Of a stretch of 64,000 nt of DNA, positions 35,701-50,700 are shown in pieces; positions within the stretch are counted from its first letter, which is position 1; every line of letters starts with the position of its first letter. Location: positions 52,858,410 to 52,922,409 of the forward strand of contig CM051033.1 of NCBI GenBank assembly GCA_027627225.1. The letters are read 5' to 3'. The translations under genes were made by a program, and so were the position numbers. This DNA comes from Congeria kusceri (taxonomy: Eukaryota; Mollusca; Bivalvia; Myida; Dreissenidae). The notes beneath the pieces were generated by a model. The model was given only the letters and a program-made list of their open reading frames with translations, was not told the origin of the DNA and ran no database searches.

Positions 35701-38700
35701 ATTCGACGTCAACTGTTATCTCATGGTCATAGACAAACTGAACAAGATTGTTGAAGATTGGATAAAAAATGAAGTCTCTATCGTGAATAATGCCCATTTT
35801 TGTAGATTTTTATAATAAACAAAGGGCAATAACTCTAGTGTTTGAAGCACGATCTGGCCATTTTTGGCGTCTGCTGAAATCTGATTGTCATACACAAACT
35901 GTGAAAGTTTGGTTAAGATTGGATTAAAAATAAAGTATATATGTTGGAAAATGGCATTTTTGCACTTTTTTGCATGAAAAAAAAAGCAATAAATCTGGAG
36001 TTACTGATGTGATCTGACCCAATAACAATCCCATCCGAGATTTTATGGTCATACACAAACTGTGCAAGTTAGGTCAAGACTGAATACAAGAGGGCCACTA
36101 TGGCCCTAGCGCGCTCACCTGATATCTATGTATGAAGTTTCATTAAAATACCTCAATAGGTTTCCAAGTTATTGAGCGAAAACTGTTTTTCTATTTTTAG
36201 TAACAGTGACCTTGACCTTGACCCCACCAACCACATACGTAAAGCAAGGTCTCTATATAAGGTATCTACGTATGAAGTTTCATTAAAATATCTCAATGCG
36301 TTCTTAAGTTAACAGTGACCTTGACCCCACCCACCCCATAAGAAAACCCAAGTGAGGTCTCGATATACGATATGTGTATTAAGTTTCATTAAAATATCGC
36401 AATGCTTTTCAAGTTATTGAGCGGAAACTGTTTTTCTATTTTCAGTAAAGTGACCTTGACCCCATCCACCCCATATGCAATCCCAAGCCATGTGTTGATA
36501 TAAGGTACTTATGTATTAAGTTTCATTAAAAATAGCTCAATGCGTTCTCAAAATATTTAGCAGAAATCATTTTTCTACATTTAATAACGGTGACCTTGAC
36601 CTTGAACCCACCCACCCCATATGCAATCCCAATCGAGGTCTCAAAATAATGTATTTCTGTATTAAGTTTCATTAAAATATCTCAATGCGTTCTCAAGATA
36701 TTGAGCGGAAACCGTTTTTCTATTTTTAGTAACAGTGACATTGACCCCTCCCTCCCCATATGCAATCCCATGCGAGGTGTCAATATAAGGTATCTATGTA
36801 TTCAGTTTCATTAAAATATCTCAATGCGTTCTAAATTTATTGAGCGGAAGCCGTTTCTCTATTTTTCGTAACAGTGACCTTGACCCCACCCATCCCATAT
36901 GCAATCCAAATCGAGCTCTCTATATAATCTTTTAACCAAATATGAAACCTCTGGGCCTTGTGGTTTCAGAGAAGAAGTTTTAAAATCATTTTACCATTTA
37001 CGTCTATATAAACTATGTGAGCCCAGCTTTGACCCCAGGGGCATCATTTGAACAATCTTTATAGAGAACCACTACACAATGTTACATACCAAATATAAAA
37101 CCTCAAGGCCTTGAACTTTCAGAGGATAACTTTTTTTTAAAGTCATTTTGCTATTTAAGTCTATATCAACCATGTGACCCCCGGGGTGTGGCCAGTTTTG
37201 ACACCAGGGGCATCACTTGAACAATCTTTGTAGAGGACCACTATACAATGTTACATACCAAATATGAAACCTCTGGGCCTTGCGGTTTCAGGGGAGAAGA
37301 TTTTAAAAGTCATTTTGCTATTCAAGTCTATAACAACCATGAGACCCCCGGGATGTGGCCAGTTTTTACCCCAGGGGCATCACTGAAGAATCTTTGTAGA
37401 GGACCACTATACAATGCCACATGCCAAATATGAAACCTCTCGGCCTTGCAATTTAAGAGAAGATTTTAAAAGTCATTTTGCTATTTAAGTCTATATAAAC
37501 CATGTGAGCCACGGAATGTGGCCAGTTTTGACCCTAGGGGCATCACTTGAACAATCTTCGTAGAGAACCACTATACAATGTTACATACCAAATATCAAAC
37601 CTCTGGGCCTTGCGGTTGGCGGGGAAACTTTTAAAAGTTATTTTGCTATTCAAGTCTATAACAACCATGTGGCCCCAGGGTGTGGCCAGTTTTGGCCCCA
37701 ATGACATCAGTTGAAGTCATTTTGCTATTCAAGTCTATATAAACCATGTGACCCCCGGGGTGTGGCCAGTTTTGATCCCATGGGTATCATTTGAACAATC
37801 TTTGTAGAGGACCACTTTACAATGTAACATACCAAATATGAAACCTCTGGGCCTTGCGGTTTCAGAGAAGATTTTGAAAGTCAATTTGCTATTTAAGTCT
37901 ATATAAACCATGTGACCCCCGGGGCGTGGCCACTTTTGACCCCAGGGGCATAATTTGAACAATCTTTGTAGATGACCACTAGAGGATGTCAGATATCAAA
38001 TATGAAAGCTCCAAGCCTTGTGGTTTCAGAGAAGATTTTTTAAACTTTTCAGTTTTTAAATCTATTTTTAGCTCTGGTGATCTACATATGAAGCTGACCG
38101 AAGCGATTTGAACAACTTTGAAAGAGGGTCACCTAAGGATCATTCCTGTGAAGTTTCGTGAAAATCTGCCAAGCGGTTTGGGAGGAGATGTCGATTATAT
38201 GAAATGTTGACGCACGACGCACGACGGACAAAAGGCCATCAAACAAGCTCACCGTGAGCACGTTGTGCTCAGGTGAGCTAAAAAATGTAGTCTTTATCGC
38301 GATAACGGTCCGAATTGTTGACCGTTTACGGACGACGGACGACGCCGGAGAGGTTCCCTATACCAATAGCTCACCGAGCACTTCGTGCTCAGGTGAGCTA
38401 AAACGTAAACCTGAAACAAAATGTAAACGAGCTTTCAACTAACAAAATAATTAAGTAAATGAATGCCATGGATTATGATGAAGAAAAGATCATTAAGTTT
38501 TATCTTCAACTAGTAACGTTAAACTGTTTAACTATATTCCCCTTAATTTATTATATGCTTTTCAGTGAAATATCGAATTGTATTGGTGAACTAATTTTTT
38601 ATATTTTTACTGCAGTGAAAATATAACATTAAACGGACTTTTTTTCCATAAATAGATCTAGCATCGATCTACAAGTAGTGGTTTACAACCCTTCGCAAAT

Positions 38701-41700
38701 TTATATACATGTTCAGTATGAATATGCATGTGTTTATATTCCAGTTTTGGAATCATTTATGACGTCATTTTTTATGACGTCAGAATACACGAATTGTGAC
38801 GTTTAAGCTTAGCTCGCGCAATTTTATTTATTTGTTGTCCAAAAGCATAAAATAAAAAAAATTGTTGATTTCGGTGTAAGATCGTATTTTATTTCGTTCG
38901 TGATCATAGAAAATATATTTTTTCCCTCGTGACTGCGCCACTCGTGAACATATTATTTTATATGAACACTCGTGAAATAAAATACGATATTACACCAAAA
39001 ACAACAAATATCCTCTATATAACTACACTTACGCAAATTGATTGTCACATTATTAAACGAATACAATCCTTCGCATAACATGTGCCACATACCTTTCTTA
39101 CAGAACATCTCATCTTTCTTGGAACGCTGAATGATCTCCGGAAGCAACTCCTCGAGCTCCGCCGCGCGCACCAGCCGCCGCTTGGCCTCCTTCCGCCGCC
39201 GGCACACGACGATGACGATGATGAACACAAGGAGGAGGCAGATGACGGCGCCGCCGACGGCGAGGCCTACAACGGTAGAGGAGGAAGTGGCGGTGGAGGG
39301 TTCCGCCGTCGTGTGAACGAAACTATCACAGTCGTTCACGTCTGTGGGAATTAATAAAATATGTATTAATTATACTTCTTAGATGTATTGTTGAATTTTA
39401 ATAACTCTTTGATTAGTTGTAATTTACCGGTAACACATATTTAGTTTTAACCGTTTTATTATAGCTCGATTGATACGGATATTCATTGCGCAAATAAGTC
39501 GTAGATTACTAGTATATAGCATCTAATTTCAAACTTAAACACTTATTAATTGTTTTAGTAAATAAATATATTCCAAATCACATTCAAATAAGTAAACATG
39601 TGATTTTAATAGCTGTTGTTTTTTGCAAATAAATATCATTATAAAGCTCAATATGTTGAAAGCCAAAGGCGACCATACGCTTCGATTGCATTGATTCACA
39701 AAGAACTTCAGTCAAATACGTGCCTATAATTCAACATAGCAACTTGCATCTCGTGTGATAGGTTATCGTGTTACAATTTCCATCCTTCAGACGAAGCTCT
39801 GCCGCGGCGTTAATGGTATAGAACCCGAGTGCTAAGAATCCCTGCCCTAACCAGCGTTCTCTAACCGAGATCATAATTCGCGACCTTTAGGATTACAAGG
39901 GCCTATCTAACATGTATTAAAGAAGCAGTTAGGGCGTGTTCTTCAGTGGATTCATTCCAAAAATAAAACCCGTTCTGGCGCATTTTCGTTAAATGGTTAC
40001 TTCTTGACGATATATTGCATCGTTCTGACATATACATGTATCCTCACATCTCACAGAGACCAACAGCTGTGTGATGGCAGTTACTGGGTAGTTCCGTCCT
40101 CTCTGACTCAAAATCCTGTATCCGCGCTGGTTTTACTTTTATGACCTTGCTCTAGCTTTGCAAAACGGGTACAATCGCTATGTCAAACGCCCATGCAATC
40201 AATTTTCTCCATTACCAAGAAAGAACCCAAGAAAACAAATCGCATGTACAATAATTTCTAATTATTACGGCTGTAAGAAAATTGTCCCACAAAGATATCA
40301 ATTTCTTCATTCCGCAAGTGATAATGCGAGCGGAAGTAATTATATACAGCAGGTGCCCAGCTTACTCGGTTGACTAATTCTCGACAATGGCGGCAGCTGA
40401 TCCCATCAATGAAGCGGGTCACATGGGACAGTAATCGATTACAGTCTGGCGACACTACACTAAATTATCTTAATCGAGACGATCGCTTGTGTAACGTTCG
40501 TTGGCGTCTCCGATGTCTCAGTTTTCGCGTTTCTGGGAAATTGCTTGCACTTTAGGCCGAATATAGTTCTTTGAAACCAAAATGATTTCAGAATACACAA
40601 ACATCGTTTGACAATAGTTATTTAAAAGATACATACGCGATTTAAAAACAAGCGGGCCAAATGGCCCTGGGTCGCTCACCGGAGTTTCATTAGTCGAACA
40701 ATTTTCCATGTGTTTGATCTTTATAGGGATATGGATATACTGATACGGACTGATGGAAATGCGGCCTTAATCATCATGGCTAGAAAAACTTAAGTGACAA
40801 CAGACATTCAACATTTGGGAAGAACATATTGAAATTGAAGCTTTTTGTTCAATTTGACCTAGTGACCTAGTTTTTGGCCCCACATGACCCAGATTCGAAC
40901 TCGGCAGAGATACCATTGGGACAAATGTTCTGACCAAGTTTCATAACGATTGGGCAAAAAATGTGACTTCTAGAGTGTTAACAAGCTTTTTCTTCAATTT
41001 GACCTAGTGACCTAGTTTTTCATCCCACATGACCCATATTCAAACTTGGCCGAGATATCATTAAGACAAATGTTCTGACCAAGTTTCAAGAAGATTGGAC
41101 AAAAAGTGTGATTTCTAAAGTGCTAACAAGCTTTTTCTTCAATTTGACCTTATGACCTAATTTTTGACCCCATATGACCCAGATTCGAATTCGGCCGAGA
41201 TATCATTGGGGCAAATGTTCTGAACATATTTCATGAAGATTGGGCAAACAAATGTGACTTCTAGAGTGTTCACAAGCTTTTCTTATAGCCATTCAAGGAA
41301 AACTGCCCTCCCCCCCCCTTGGCGGCCATGTTTTTCACCGGACCGGAACCATTTTTGAACTCGGATATCATCAAAACAAAGATTCTGAGCAAGTTTTATG
41401 TTGATTGGGCAAAAATGTGACTTCTAGAGTGTTCACAAGCTTTTTCTATAGCCATATAAGGAAAACTGCCCCATCCCCCGGCGGCCATGTTTCTCACGTG
41501 AGCACGTTGTGCTCAGGTGAGCTAAAGAACACGACATAGAGAAACACCAATGCAGTTGCATTTTCCATCAAAGTAACAATATAATACGGTCTTAGATCTA
41601 ATACACAATTGCAAGAGGATTGCTCACACCGCTGTCATTACGTCGGACTTATGACAGACATTTCACTATGTAACTGCAAACATTCTACAAATCTGCTAGT

Positions 41701-44700
41701 TACAAGAAACATCACTTACCAAGGATTACAAAACAGTTCCAAATATGTATATAAACATCTCTGTTGTTGATTAATCCAAATTTAAGAATGCATCGTCATA
41801 CCATCGACAACGTTACCATGTAGCTGAGCCTAAGTCTAACTCAAACACTCGTAGATACACTGCTAGCGAGTGGTTTGGCCAACATGAGAGAACGAGTGCT
41901 ATTTTACTGGGACTATATCAACTCAGAGATGTGAACGGTAGCCAGACTAAACGTCGGATACTAAAAATCTAGTGCCTAGGGCCAGTATTAACACTTCATA
42001 GGTAATAGTAATTTTCTTAAATTCATAGAATTCCTTTAAACTGTGGCTGTTTGATTTATAAGTCATTTTACAGTAAAATGTTTTAAAGTAGTCAATATTG
42101 CTTAGATTTTTCATATTTTACACGATTTGAAACAGAAATTATCGGATTTCACATAAAAATGATCTGAAATTTTCAAGTTCAACTTTAGTTAAGAAGTCCC
42201 TTCGGAGCTTTGTGAATACCGGCCCAGGCTATGTACACCATTAGGCTACATACCATGTACAAGTGGTCCGCACTTGTTGTCGAATGTTCCGTTACTCTTC
42301 AGCACTGTACAGCGTCCTTCCTTCTCGCAACTGAAAAAGGTGATATAGCCATTACTATTAGTGAGAAATGCCCTTTAAACTAAAGCCACGGTGACGAATA
42401 CCGGAGTACTTTAGTGCTAATGTTTACCTGACCGTGACAAGCAAGAATTTACTAGTAAATTCCTATTTATAAATATTTAGTTCAGTGTGCACACATATAT
42501 ATAATAATGTAATGTAAAGTAGTGTACAATAAATGGTAATTGTTTTACACATGACTTGAGGTGAAAATTGTTAATGGTAGTGGTTTTACCCGTGGGGCGA
42601 AGTGAAAACTGTTAAACTCTTATAACTGTGTAATTATTAAATGGGAAAATCCAATATGAAAATGCCGAATACGTTCCTATTCATATATTAGGATCAGTTT
42701 TGGTTTAGCCAACGTGGGTATCCGTTTTCCGGTTTCTTGACTAGTGTTGAATTATAATTATAATGTCCAGCGGTTTTAAAAGTAGAAATCCATTTCCATC
42801 TATGCACAACGGCCATAACTATTTTACAATAGCATGTATAGCGAGCCTTAAAGTTTGTTTTATAGTTTTATTTTATTTTATACAAATGCATGAATGTTAT
42901 ACAAACTATAAATGCCAATAAGCCAGTTCGAAATTAGTTATGCCAGTAGACAGTTGTCGTTTTAGACTGTTGGCGGAAGCCAACGGTCTTTTGTGAGCTG
43001 AATTTCCAGAACAGGTATCGCGGAAAACTACTTCTTTTCTTTGCAAGCTACAAGTAAGTAAACCGAAGTCCTTCAAAACAGAAAACAATTCACGCCTGTT
43101 TTCTTACCTTTTAGTTATTTAAGAATATATATAAAGTGCATCATACTGAGTATTTCATGTGATTTAAAACAACTACAGTTTCTAAAAAACAACAATTTAT
43201 TAAAATTTGTACGTCAAACTAATGGCACCCCTTTTTCGCTATTTACTTGTATGTAACCGCAATATTCACCTGGGTGTCCTGGAATAAGACCACTATATTA
43301 ATGCGCACATCGGTTATTTTTGACTCGTGTCGAACGTGTTATTTCTAGTTACCGATTCTTATTCTGAATATTTTGACAACACATTACTGCAATGTATTAA
43401 GTTTAAACTGTCGTAAATCGAGAGCACGCATCGTATGACATACCTTTTACTCGGTAGGCTAAGGATCACGAACAATCGATGCTCTTAATAACCTCGCTTT
43501 GAACATCGGCCATTCTGCATAGCTCATTGCAGATGTACTTGTGTTTTTTTTGCATACGCATCAATGTGCGCAAAATACATACCGTTTCATACTGCAATTA
43601 TACACACGTATCTTCCAAGTAATGATTTTCGTTTAATTGCCCAATAGATTGTTTTATGTTTGCACTATACGTAAATATACATTACAAGATAGCGAATTTT
43701 CTTTATATAGCCAAAATATGTATATGAATGCAGTGCGAACATATAATTAGTGTTGTTGCCAACGTGTTATTAAGGCCAAACATAATAATAATTGTTGTTT
43801 TCCGCTTAGATCTCTAAAACAAATCTAAGGTTGAAGGAAAAAAGTAACTTTTTCTGTAACATTTTGCGGCATATTCACCACATAATTTAGGTATATTGGA
43901 CTGCATGTAAAATGTTTAAACGCCTCCAATTAAAGAAACTGTACCTTACGGTATGTCATTAGCAGGCTGATTCGAAATGTTGGCTAATTACCGAAAAGCC
44001 GCATATAAGCAAAACATGCTCTTTTAACCGAAAATCAGAAAAACTTAATGATCGATAGGCCACAAAAAACGTGTAGGGTCGGCAGAAAAAAATGGGGGGG
44101 GGGCGGGGTCGTCGGGTTAGCGAAAACAACAACTTGTTTACGCCTAAACATTTTTGCTAAAATATCTATATTACCATAATTTTCAGATACAGTGTGTTAA
44201 CACCAGATTGTGTACACTGGGGTCTATCACAGTCAGCCAATATTTCAATAAACGTTTGGTAGTCATGTTGCTTTATCCTTATTGTTTGATAGGGCAGAAA
44301 AGAAATTAGTAACATGTGCATGAAAAGGCAGTCTTTCAAATTCACAGTTTCGTTAGGGGATGAACAACAGGCTAACAATGAAATAGCAAAAATACAATAA
44401 AGGTGCTCGCCGGTCATTTAAAGCAGCAAAACTCAACTGTGTTTGTGCACTTATAATAATATAACATGTAAATAAACTGTGAAAAACTAGGTCAATTTTG
44501 CACAAGGAATGATCATGTCATGAGCTCATAACTAAAAATAGTAAGCACACACATTGAAAAGGTGAATGAATCTGGTGGGTCACCAAATCAGGTACATGGA
44601 CCGTACAATGTTGGTGGTACATTAGGGAAAGATCTAGGATCTGAAAAGGTACAGGGTGCTGTTCAAAAGGAGCAGGGTGGAAACCAAACCTTTTTTTTTT

Positions 44701-47700
44701 TAATTTTCTAAAATATAGGTTATAATACGGATGTAATGAATAGCATGCTTTTAATTAGGTTTCTAAACAGGTTCTCTGAATTTATTTTAAAATGTAAAAT
44801 ATTCAACATTTGTTATTGATCTTCCGATCTCGATCTTTCCCTAGGTACATGGACGATACAATGCTAGTGACAAAAACTGGAATAGTCTATATCTTGGGAG
44901 GGGGCAGAAAATATTAGTGACAAATACTGAACATATCTAGTGTGTGTGATATCACTTTAGGTGCATCGCACGTCTGCACTGGACACTTACTTTCCCAAAA
45001 GTTTACACATTTCACATACAGTTTCATACTTTCAAAATCAACTAAAAACATGAGTTTTACATTTTCTAAATGATTGTGTGCAATATTGAGTTAAGGACAT
45101 CGTATGTCTGCACTGGACACTTACTTTCTCAACTGTTTACACCGTTCAAATACATTTCGTGCTTTCGAAATAAACAAATTGTATAAGTTTTACCTTGTCT
45201 AAATGAATGTGTGAAAAATCACTTTAAGAGCAACGAACTTTGCCCTGAGGGACTTACTTTCTCAGTGGTCTACACCGGTCCACGGTACTGACCGAGTCCG
45301 ACCACATGTTCTTCTCGATACAGTTGTCGCAGGTACCTGTGGGACAACAAAATAGGGGAAAATTAGTTCCGAAAGCTTCTTAATAATTATTTTAAAAAAA
45401 AACAGTACGTAAATACCATCTTTTAATCACAAATAGATTGCATATCTTTTTTTGGAAGCACGAATGTAGTTCTGACCATAATGTTATGATTAATATGAAT
45501 GTATTCACAATATAACAAGTACATGTGGAAAAAAAATCAATATATTACTAGTATAGCAAGCTACTGTAATAAAATCTAAGAGTGTTCATGTAAAATGGCA
45601 TAAGTAATTTTGAAAATACTCTGGCAAACACGGTATTTAAAATAAAAGCAGTTGGAGAATATTTTATTTTAGCGAATGCGCCTTAGATTAAAAAAATATG
45701 TTAGCCTCTGTGGCCACCCAACATATTTCTCTTTATCTATACTAACATTTCAAGTGACATATGCACAGCAAATAAAAACGTATCGTATCATATCAAAATC
45801 ATGTAAATACTAGTATAGTAACGTGACTTTTTTCTAAACAGGAATGTGAAAGGAACAAAATCCAAAAACGCATAAAACATGAGCATGCAAAAAGCATTTA
45901 CCGGAATTGACTTTCTACATTAAGTAACTATAATCATAAGCATAAAAATAACTACAACATTACTTTTCATTTTCAAAAATAAACCCTTCCTGTCATTTTT
46001 TTTATATTTATTTCCCTCACATAAGAATGTGTTCTCCTTTCGTAATTATTATTCTAGGGTCATAAAGAAACCAAAACCAAAATGCGTGTTGATATACACG
46101 TTAAATACCTAGTAATCAGGCCCGGCTAGCTCAGTTGGTAGAGCGCTGGACTGTCAATCGGGGGATCGTGAGTTCGAACCCCAGCCAGGCCAAATAACTT
46201 GTGTGGGGATTGGTCATGAAATTATTTCTACGGCCATTCTCCCCCTACCTCTGATTCAAGTAGTGCAGTTGTCAGTTACTGGCATAGGTATGTGCACTTA
46301 GCACTGGTAAACCGCTTAGATCGGATAAGCTTGCCCAGGAAAAGTGTGAGTAGGTTAACTGACCGCCGTGACATGACTGAAATACTGTTCAAAACGGAAA
46401 AAATCCAAAAACATTGTCCAATATTGGTTTGTTTTTTTAAATCCCGAAGATACTGTTAAATGTCTTTATATAAACGTTTAAGAAAGATACAGGTTCTTTT
46501 CTAAATCAGTAGAAATGATACTACAAGATGGAACAAGATCGAAGTTCAAACCAGAAAAGTGTATGTTAGTAGATAGTTGTCTTATGACAAATCCGTTTTG
46601 TTAATTCTCTATGATATATATACACGTCAGAATTTTATAAAATCTAAGAGTGCGTTACAGGCGTAGGAAAAAACGTCACAATGTATATGAATGTCTATTT
46701 GAATGCAGCCAGCTGCTTTGAAAGGGGACTAGTTTATGGTGTAGATGTTGTTGTTTTGTTGTTGTGGTTACTTGTTGTTACGTTTTGTCATACATACTAA
46801 CACAATCTGCATGCAGCCATTGTTCCTAATGTTTCGACATTGTTTTCATCATTTTGAACATGTTATTATTTCATATACTGTCGGTCTAATGATTAAGGTT
46901 TGGCTGCGTTTTTTATTACAATGGAAAATAACGCTTAAGAACACTAAAGCAATAATGATGAAAAACTCTTTTACAGTGAACATGCGTATGTAAAATATAC
47001 AAATACTGTATATAAAGATGAAAACAACTCTCAATTTGTGTTATTCTGATACGCTGAAGAAATCCATAAAATGAAGTCAATTTTGAGTTATTCAATATAT
47101 CAAGTATTATATAATAAGCGAATTTCTTGTGTAAATACTCACAGATTTCAATCCATAATTGTGATATTTGCATCTGATAATTAGTTCGTTCAAATATAAG
47201 CCTAAAACAAGTTAAAATAACCAAATACATTTTAATACCATGCTATAATATCATATTCCACCTGAATCAAATAACACACATTTAGATATAACAGTAATTA
47301 AACGTGTTTGCTAGAAAGTAGTTGAATATCAATTACATTGGATATAGCACCTTAGTAGATATTTGAATACCCATTTTATTGAACACAAAATATCCATTAT
47401 TATAAATTATACACGGCATCGACACACCAGTGGTAAAATTATAAGATACAGATGCAGAGATCTTAAAAATAACCTAACCCACTCGTTCACGGACAATGCT
47501 ACAAATAAACATTTTCGACATAACAACAAACAATACAGTTTTAACACAAAGATCAAAATATGTGACTGTATACATTTCGGACAAATTGGATAACCGCCAC
47601 CTTTCGGACAAACTTGTTCCCCTTCACCTATGAAAACAAACAGAATCCAGGCACACATTTTGGACGAAACAAGGGGACCAGCTATATTTGTTAAATCTAC

Positions 47701-50700
47701 TCTTGTTGTATTGTCCTTTCCGACAACTCAGTTACATCCCTTGAAATCCAAGGGAGCTTAGCCAATATAAGACATCCGGGTACTAAGTGAATGCAAAATG
47801 GCGGAAAGGACAACACTGTTCCTACGGGAGAACTGTGGTTTTTTACTGACTGCTTATTTACGGGATCACTTAACCACCAAATATCCATGCAAAATTTGCA
47901 AAAGAATACATCGAAAAGCAACCTTTACTGTACTGTACAAATTACTAAAGCGGGATTCGACTCTAAATAGGTGCATGTAATACTCAACAAGTAGGTCATG
48001 TAATGTTGTGTATATATCTGATTCATGTGGGACTGTATAATATACTAATGTATGTATTTGTTGTTACAATGCTTAGCTGTGAATAAATTTTTGCTACCGT
48101 TGCTTATTCTGTCTTCGTAAAGACGAAGCGTACGGTCATTTCTTTCTTGTTTATACTATGCTGCATAATTATGTTTCTCAAAGCATACACAATCTCCCGT
48201 TTACAAAATTATATATCGTTTCTTAATGATTTGTCTAATAACTCAAAATGAGCATACGCATTCTGAAAAAAAAAAATAACTAAGTGATTTATTGTGTGTC
48301 CTGCTTTAAAAAAGAATACTTTGGAGTCTTTGGAAAATTCCTTGCTCATTTTCGTGTTATCAAACCCACAACGTAAGCGACTAGGTATCTCGAAAACACT
48401 CGGTATTTTCCGAAAACGCACTTCGCTGAATTCCGTTATGAATCGGAAATGCTCGGAATACCCGAAGTGAGCTACCGAGTGTTTCCGGACTTTTCCGAAA
48501 TACGTTATGCACGATTGTGGGTTGGACTCATTACTAGCTCGTGGGAAGGATTGTCAGAAATTGTGAGAGTGGACAACGGTAGAGGAATGCTGTTTCTCAC
48601 ACTAGTTTTCCTGCCACTTACCCGTTAAACGTCCGTCTTCTGTAAATATGAATAAGGGAGTGAACTCATGAATTAAAATAAAGGGAAGTAACTCGGTTAA
48701 AAAAGTATAATGCTTAAATGGATGCGAAGCCATCTTTAAGCAATCTGGAAATATGCGGTCAAAGTTGTGGAAAGCGAAAATTGGAAGCAGACGGACAACA
48801 AAACCATGCTACCTAAAATTATAGTAAAAATAAATTAAAACATAAAATAACAAAGGATATTATTACAAAAGGTCAGTGAGTGAACAAAACCATTAGAAAT
48901 ATTTAAGGTACACGTACGAGTGTGTGTTAGTGGATTGCAACCCTGGGGAAAACCTCACCACCGACTTCACTATTAGTTACAATATAGTCTTATTTAACGT
49001 TCAGTGTGTACATACAGTGCTTTTATCATAGTATTAAGACAATGCGTTTATTTATTCCGACTTGCTTAGCCCTTAATACCCATTGCTCGCTTAAATTAAT
49101 GTTTTTTGTTACTGCCATACTTAGGTTTTTTTAAGGTTACAATAAATTACATTTTGCAATATATATAAATATTTTATCACTCATTGTGTTTCAATGTTTT
49201 GGCATTTGTTTAACAGAACAAAGAGATTTTGTGAATTAATTACCGGAAAAAAAACTTACAATACCGTTTAATTATCGATGTTATAAACGGAAAAGGGTTT
49301 ATTTTCACTATAAAATATATCTTTGAACAAGTCTAGAATTAAACAGGCTTAAACAAGCCGGAATTCAAGCCAAGATGCCCGATGTGCAATTAAGTCATGT
49401 TAATATACCAATAAAATGTAGTGCTAATTCTACAGCTATCTTTGCGTCATAAACAGCATCAATCGATATTCCGATATTTAAATTTAGAATATTAAATGCC
49501 AATAAATGAAATAAAATCTTCTAAGTGATTTCCCCACGGTTGCCTCTTTCGACATACCATAAACTCCCTGACCGAACCCCTTTCCGCACTCCTTGTTCGG
49601 TACGCATGCGCGCTGATCCTCGTTTTCAAAATGGTACCCGAGTTCACATTCGCACTCTGCGTTCTTCGTCTTATCGCCCGGTTGTTTGTAGATCATTTTG
49701 TATTTTGAACACGTCCGTCTGTAGAAAGGAAAGTATACTAATATAATACAATATAAATACATGTAAACATATACGTCATTATAATGTCTGATTTGTATTT
49801 GGAGTGGTCTTGCTCTGTCCGCTATTCACATAAAGGGGAGGGAGATGGTCAAAGACTAGGCGGTGAAGAGTGGGATACAAAACATAAGTAGCTACTTAAA
49901 GTAAAATCAATGAAACGAATTTAAGTTTAGGTTTCACAATCTGATTAAAGTTCGAAGTCTTCTTTCTTAGGAGATGATTTAAATCAGATTGCTTTTTAGC
50001 AACAGCATTGTACTCTTTCTGTTTCCTCGAACTTCCGTAGGAAATATTCTCCCAACTCTAAACATGGTATTCTGCAACGTATCGATTCTCTGTCTATGAG
50101 AACCATGATAATTAAATCCCAATCCAGAGACGGACGAGGAGGCATTTATTAGGATTAGTAGGGGCAAACCCAATTGTCTTTCCTCACCAACGAATTCCGC
50201 CAAGGTCGACCTCTGTCGCTGATAAATGGATCAGATACAACCCAATCAATCCAGACCATTTATTCAGAGCCGCAGATTGCAGAAGACGCAATATAAATTT
50301 GATTACTACTAAGTGGTTCTCAAATTTCGATGTTCTTCTTTTCCAAGACGGAAATTTCGTCGTGTTTTATATGTTTGCAGTTAAGAAAACGAACAAAGCG
50401 AACTGTTCAAGTCGTAGTTGAGTGAATGAATATGGTGCCCGCCTTACGATTGGGGATCGCTATTTCGATCCCTATTCAGGGAGCGTTTGAATGATCGCTC
50501 TCAAAAAACACCAACTACATGTGTACTGGTTCTTTCCAAGACACGGACTCGAAAAAGTCTCAATAAGCTTCTAGCTTTCGGTATAACCGAGCTTTCATAA
50601 ATATGTTTGAACTAATTAATATAGGAGTCAAAAACAAGTCAAAACGTAAATCTTTGCACCTAAATCCTTCAAAGTATGTATTATTGTCCGGTTAATATCT

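Noticed and set aside
38953..39092. Extension of the receptor transmembrane exon downstream of 39093
   Set aside because: A clear GTATGT donor ends the exon and the next exons continue in phase; the extension enters a foldback repeat.
39082..39354. Plus-strand open frames over receptor exon 5
   Set aside because: They are antisense shadows of the GC-rich membrane-span exon.
46118..46192. Genuine tRNA gene
   Set aside because: The tRNA-like head continues directly into the SINE body shared with the copies at 14426 and 20347.
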